Source: Paulownia fortunei (Eukaryota > Streptophyta > Magnoliopsida > Lamiales > Paulowniaceae). Taken from it: 64,000 bases of DNA. A program made the position numbers and the translations under genes. Under the pieces are notes generated by a model. The model was not told where the DNA came from. It saw only the letters and a list, made by a program, of their open reading frames with translations, and made no database searches. Positions 61,001-64,000 of this stretch are shown here, one piece after another. Positions within the stretch are counted from its first letter, which is position 1; each line of letters begins with the position of its first letter. The DNA is taken from assembly GCA_019321725.1 (NCBI GenBank), contig CM033124.1:10292001-10356000 (forward strand), given 5' to 3'.

Positions 61001-63758
61001 CTAATATCATACACTAGATGTGCTAAGGTTGGAAAACTAATGATGTATTGAAGGTCTAATAGCAGAAAAAATTTAAGAAAATAACACTAATGAAACAAAA
61101 ACACAAATTGAAGTGGTGATACAGGTTGCTTTCTCCAAAATTTGAGTTCTTCTCTCATTGTCAGCATATATGTGAAAATTAAATTCTGAAATTAATGGCA
61201 GAATGAATATCGAATTCTAGGATCGACAACTGTCCTCAGGCTCTGTAGATAGAATTTTGTACTGGAAATTTAAGGGAAAACAAGGATACAGAGAAAAGAA
61301 CAAGAATTCAATTAATTGTTCAAAAGAACTGACCTTCTTATGTACTCAAACATCCCAGGAAGTTGAGATTCCTTCTTTGAAAATGCTTCAATATCCATTG
61401 GAAGAGGTTTAATAAAGTAACCAATGTCAGGTCGCAACTTCACTGGTTGCCTTTTGCCATTACACCATAAAACCAGCTTCAAAGGCAACAGATGATGTTC
61501 AAAGCGAACCTGGAATATTCTATTTGTTGTCTGACCAGGATCGAGGCTGCCTATCTCTTCCATGGGAACTAATGTTGCCACTTCACCATGAGACACCAAG
61601 AAGCTGTAGATCAAGATTACAAAGCATCAATATGATTGTCTAAGAGACCACTAGACAATTGTATGGATGAAAAACAAGGAATTATATTAGACTTGATTAT
61701 AAAGACGAAGAATTGGGGTTAGGGGAAGGGACTAACACATCAATAGAAGTGCAATAATCATGTCTGAGGAAAACTGATATCAACGTTGACAGTGAGAGTG
61801 TCTGTGCGGGATCTGTGTTGGTGTTGGTGGGGTGATGGACAGATAGCTGGATAGATAGTAGGAGATTGTGATTAAGAGATGGTGATGGGGAGGCATGATG
61901 AGAGAAGGCCATGCCAGGAAAATAGTGGAAATGAGGGCCAAAGCCCACAATGCTTTGCAAATTATGAAAGGACTGCTATATAGGGAAAATGGGAAAAGAC
62001 TGAAAGGAATTCAGAAAATCAAGCACTTGAGAGACCATGAAATCATGTTTAAAATCAAGATCCTCTTTTTTAAATTACATATAGTTTATTTTCCCTTTTT
62101 CCACCCATTGAAGCTTTGTGGATTAACATTTTCTTCACCTATGTGTCTTTCTTTGGAAATAGCTATTATCCCCACAACACATGAGAACACTTTTAATTAT
62201 AGATCAATTCCAACTAGTCTAAACTTTTTGCTAACAATTTTGTATATAAAGTACAGATAGTAATGCAATGTGGTTATGCAATTTCATTGCTAGAACACAA
62301 GAAATAAATTTCAACCATCTATTCCCAGTTTATAGGAAATGAAACGAAATTCATTATTCAAACTAGCAGGTAGAAATTTTAAATGTGGCCTGGGACATTT
62401 TAATCTATAATTAAATATCAGAAGATTAGGTATTCACAAGATTTATGCGTTCACCAGAGTTGGTATAAACCATGTGATTCATTTAATATAGGAAGTGCAG
62501 ATTTCAGGTTCTAAGCACATTAGCCAATAGCACTGGTAGGCATACACCATAGATACCACAAACAATAACCTGTAGTTTGTTGATATCTCATTACCCTTAA
62601 TATAGGAGGTGCAAATTGCAAGTTCCAGGTGAGCACATTAAGCATAGTCAGCAAACAGCAACATAATGCCAAACAGTAGAAAGTGGAGAAGAAGATAAAG
62701 CTAATCAGATCCTAACTCAAAATCTTTAGCTCAAAATACCTTTCACTTGATGACACTGATTTGTCTGAAGAATCTGGACCTTGGTTAGATTCCTCTTCAG
62801 AAACCAATATATTTGACATAGGCTCTGTTGAATAGTTCCTAAAGGAAACCTGTAAACATACCAGTTGGGGAGTTATGCTTGACACCTCAGATGAAAATTT
62901 ATATTCCACACCTAACCCATTTCCATTTGCAGGATCTAGAAGCGTATATGACTTAGGTTTAACCAGCTGACCAATGTCCTTAATTGAGATTCTGGCCAAT
63001 GATCTCTGAACATGACCTAGATCAGATGAATTCTGGCTAGAACCAGGATTTTCATCCAACCATGATTCAAGAGCTCTTTTGGACATTAATTCGCCAAAAT
63101 CCATCGAGCCAGAGGAACTATTATCTACTGAGCCTTCATTATGATTTCTAGAAGCAGAAGCACCATCTGAAAGATGAATTAATGCACCAGCTTCTTCATT
63201 TTCATCGCTATCAGATACACTATTAGAGCTGCCACCACCACCACTTGAACCAGAAACAGAACCTTGAGAACTGTAATCAGACGTATTTTCTTCATCCAGA
63301 GATCCTGACATGGCATCAGAATCATCAATTTCATTTGGTTCACTATCAGTAACTCTAACTCCTACTGTCTTTGTTCCTTGCATATGACTTGGGGAATGAC
63401 CAGTCTCATCATCGACTATACTACAAGGTTCTGGGAGAGGTTCATATCCTGGAGCTGCATGAAGTACAATCTGCGAAAGAGAACCAGGAACATAAAATCG
63501 ATAACTAAATGGTTCAGATGGCACTTTTGTTTGTCCCCCAAATATGTATTCAGCAAGTACATATGTCAGGTCTTTGAATTCTGTTTGGTCCTTCACTTCT
63601 TCCAAATCATGTAATCCCACAGAGTGTGACAGAAAATTCTTCAGAACACGAGCACGGTCACGAACATCATAATTCAAGTCACATTTGGCAAGTTCAAGCA
63701 CATACCCTACAGTTATTCGCAGTTCAGACATGTCTTCCATTTTAGCACGTAGTAGGAC
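58077..63758 (-). CDS. AP3B: AP-3 complex subunit beta, C-terminal part (partial)
   Basis: The gene enters from beyond the right edge. Three coding exons are visible on the minus strand: 63758-62740, 61603-61334 and 58434-58077, encoding the last 548 aa. AP-3 beta is a large subunit of the adaptor that sorts cargo to the vacuole from Golgi or endosomal membranes (PAT2 in Arabidopsis). Seen in order are the end of the adaptin trunk (LRITVGYVLELAKCDLNYDV, RDRARVLKNFLSH), FSYRFYVPGSLSQIVLHAAP, a long acidic Ser/Gly-rich hinge (SGSSGGGGSSNSVSDSDENE), the ear region (LARISIKDIGQLVKPKSYTL, VPMEEIGSLDPGQT) and the C-terminal block FLMICEKLALKMLSNANLFL, NCEETVFGLNLLNRIVKFL. The N-terminal adaptin repeats lie outside the window. 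The last intron is 2.9 kb and holds a transposon. Confidence 0.93.
58772..60015. mobile_element. Long-TIR transposon, 1.24 kb, in the last AP-3 beta intron
   Basis: The left end acaccctcccctgttaagac and the reverse complement of the right end gcaccctcgcctgttattag align over ~80 bp. They share a gtgta/att-acac segment, a cct/cctc-rich stretch and (c/t)ggtttcata-tt-aaa-acctcc. There is no transposase frame inside. Flanks tgcattaat and tgcaattat are similar but not identical, so a 9-bp target duplication of the Mutator type is possible but unproven. The left arm contains a C tract (58803-58822) and a CT microsatellite (58898-58917). Confidence 0.7.
61604..62739 (-). other. Intron of the AP-3 beta gene, nothing recognised
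   Basis: 1.14 kb between the hinge exon (ends ...SVSSSE) and the ear exon (starts SFLVSHGE). Open frames on both strands show no family. The borders are AG|GTATTT and CTACAG|C. Confidence 0.7.
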
Positions 63759-64000
63759 CTGGAAAGATATGAAAACAGATTGTAGATTAATCAAGAAAAA
63801 TTAATAAAGTGCAGTTCCATTGGTCAAGCATCAATAAGGCGTCAGATATTTATCATCCATTATATTCAACAAACTACAGAGATGAGTTTATAATTATCTT
63901 CATAGAAGAATGAAACAAGAAGAGATTAAAAACAATGAATTTTCAATAATTTTATGAACCCAATGATAAGAAAGTGTGAGTAGTTTTTGTGAGGGAAACA
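63759..64000 (-). other. Intron of the AP-3 beta gene, runs off the window
   Basis: Sequence upstream of the acceptor TTTCCAG|GTC on the minus strand has no coding resemblance. The next exon towards the 5' end lies beyond 64000. Confidence 0.7.

Noticed and set aside
61697..62260. Open frames on both strands in an AP-3 beta intron
   Set aside because: Low-complexity or intron-like sequence with no homology that I recognise.
1..64000. Viral, organellar or bacterial insert
   Set aside because: No organellar gene, viral replicase or bacterial gene cluster was recognised. The only foreign-type sequences are plant transposable elements.

Overview
This is nuclear DNA from a flowering plant, most likely a eudicot. 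Genes are split by AT-rich introns with GT-AG borders. Intergenic DNA is full of LTR-element remnants, inverted-repeat transposons and microsatellites. The proteins read directly as plant families: GINS subunit PSF2, an RLCK-VII kinase of the APK1/PBL type, a mitochondrial COA1-domain protein, a PP16/ERG3-like single-C2 protein, a MIP1-zipper/DUF547 protein and AP-3 beta. All gene models were assembled by hand from exon homology, reading phase and splice sites. No search or transcript data were used.

Layout. (1) 1-2865: AT-rich flank, no gene seen. (2) 2866-12370, minus: PSF2, 8 coding exons, 211 aa, with a 7.46 kb third intron full of repeats and a copia relic. An E2F-type site lies just upstream of its ATG. 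(3) 12371-29663: a 17 kb gene-poor block. It holds an inverted-repeat element (12775-14196), an LTR element with gag as its only recognised coding region and a perfect CTTAT target-site duplication (15773-19634), and a 1.3 kb non-coding tandem duplication (24.2-27.1 kb). (4) 29664-32753, plus: RLCK-VII kinase, 6 exons, 397 aa. It carries an exact 208-bp tandem duplication that copies a splice donor and acceptor. (5) 32754-37239: a hAT-like element with internal 83-bp repeats, and a 712-bp foldback element ending 127 bp before the next start codon. (6) 37240-43948, plus: COA1-like protein, 3 exons, 194 aa, with a TRIM-like mini LTR element in intron 1. (7) 45963-50302, plus: C2-domain protein, 5 exons, 143 aa. 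(8) 52649-52721, plus: tRNA-Lys(UUU), followed by three diverged ~147-bp repeats. (9) 53436-57467, plus: MIP1-zipper/DUF547 protein, 9 exons, 539 aa. (10) 58077 to beyond the right edge, minus: C-terminal 548 aa of AP-3 beta, with a long-TIR transposon in its last intron.

The genes are ordinary housekeeping, signalling and trafficking genes with no operon-like link. No previously undescribed multi-gene system is evident. The most unusual items are the gag-only LTR element with seven exact-period 63-bp in-frame repeats, and the recent duplication in the kinase gene, whose extra 20-nt micro-exon would create an immediate stop codon if included.
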